Shown one piece after another: positions 5,417 through 5,595 of a DNA stretch of 5,595 nt. Under the pieces are notes generated by a model. That model was not told the DNA's origin. It did not search any database and saw only the letters and a program-made list of their open reading frames with translations. Within the stretch, counting starts at the first letter, position 1. Every line of letters starts with the position of its first letter. Source of the stretch: an uncultured Prevotella sp. (GTDB lineage Bacteria; Bacteroidota; Bacteroidia; Bacteroidales; Bacteroidaceae); NCBI GenBank assembly GCA_900762125.1, contig CAAFFL010000174.1, positions 1 to 5,595 on the forward strand, given 5' to 3'. A program made the translations under genes and the position numbers.

Positions 5417-5452
5417 AAAAAAAGCCCCACCCCTGAGGGTGAGGCTCTTTTT
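5417..5452. terminator. Bidirectional terminator-like hairpin upstream of the group II intron
   Basis: GCCCCACCC (5424-5432) faces GGGTGAGGC (5437-5445) across the loop CTGA. Read on the plus strand the stem has one C-A mismatch (5427/5442) and is followed by TCTTTTT. Read on the minus strand the same pair is U-G, the stem is unbroken, and seven T follow (complement of A 5417-5423). It therefore looks at least as good for minus-strand transcripts. It lies 2 bases from the inferred intron boundary, as expected for a group IIC target. Confidence 0.75.
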
Positions 5453-5454
5453 GG

Positions 5455-5595
5455 GTTCGCCCAGCATGGGTGCATTCTAACGGGTGCAAGTCCCGAGCTC
5501 GCCTTGACAGTAGGAAGAGCATAGCCGAAGGCAAGGGTGTCCGCCGCGAGACGGAATCTGAAGGCAGCCTTAGGCAAACGTCTGGTCTGACGTAC
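5455..5595 (+). mobile_element. 5' end of a group II intron (group IIC-like), cut by the window edge
   Basis: The sequence lines up, from memory, with the start of domain I of the Oceanobacillus iheyensis group IIC ribozyme. Shared blocks in order are GCCC-A/G-GCATGGGTGCA (5459-5474), GGGTG-AGTCCCGA (5482-5496), CAAGGGTGTCCG (5533-5544), GGAATCTGAAGG (5554-5565), GGCAAAC (5573-5579) and GGTCTGA (5583-5589). GCCC and GGGT around AGCAT form the first domain I hairpin. The start at about 5455 reads GTTCG rather than the usual GTGYG, so the boundary is uncertain by a base or two. Only about 140 bases of domain I are visible; the rest of the ribozyme, domains II-VI and any reverse transcriptase/maturase gene lie beyond the right edge. 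Such introns are self-splicing retroelements that move by target-primed reverse transcription. Confidence 0.85.

Noticed and set aside
5275..5577. Minus-strand open frame of 100 codons
   Set aside because: It runs antisense through the intron ribozyme core and the terminator hairpin, so it cannot be an intact ancestral gene. No recognisable domain is seen.

Overview
The window looks like a chromosomal segment of a member of the Bacteroidota, most likely Bacteroidales and probably Prevotella-like. The evidence is: Bacteroidota-type -7 boxes (TAnnTTTG) ahead of the ribosomal-protein operon, fabD and the small divergent gene; almost no Shine-Dalgarno sequences; an uninterrupted rpsF-rpsR-rplI order without ssb; a Glu/Ala/Pro tail on L9; and a GH13 protein of a type I recall from Bacteroides/Prevotella. 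The genus is inferred from general knowledge, not from a search.

Layout: positions 19-255 (minus strand) hold a small two-helix membrane protein of unknown function. Its promoter and the rpsF promoter diverge within 256-412. Positions 413-1620 are the plus-strand operon rpsF-rpsR-rplI (S6, S18, L9), closed by a strong intrinsic terminator at 1681-1719. The terminator runs straight into the -7 box of fabD (malonyl-CoA:ACP transacylase, 1786-2673). Positions 2674-2940 have no gene. They hold an approximately 222-bp imperfect inverted repeat made of ten short CACAGAT-like units placed symmetrically around three internal hairpins.

Positions 2941-5091 encode a 716-residue protein that is the most unusual item. 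Its first ~559 residues are a complete cytoplasmic-looking GH13 alpha-amylase-family enzyme. Its last ~157 residues are an AlaX-like tRNA-editing domain with both halves of the zinc motif (HxxxH and CxxxH). The junction is a Met codon in frame, with no linker and no stop.

Positions 5092-5595 have no credible protein gene. They contain an intrinsic terminator, a second perfect hairpin, short tandem repeats, an unexplained block, a bidirectional terminator-like hairpin and, directly after it, the 5' end of a group II intron resembling group IIC. The intron runs off the right edge. Group IIC introns are known to insert just downstream of terminator hairpins, and this layout fits.

Functionally, the left half is housekeeping (small-subunit and large-subunit ribosomal proteins, fatty-acid initiation), the middle is intracellular alpha-glucan metabolism with a possible translation-fidelity function attached, and the right edge is a mobile-element landing site.
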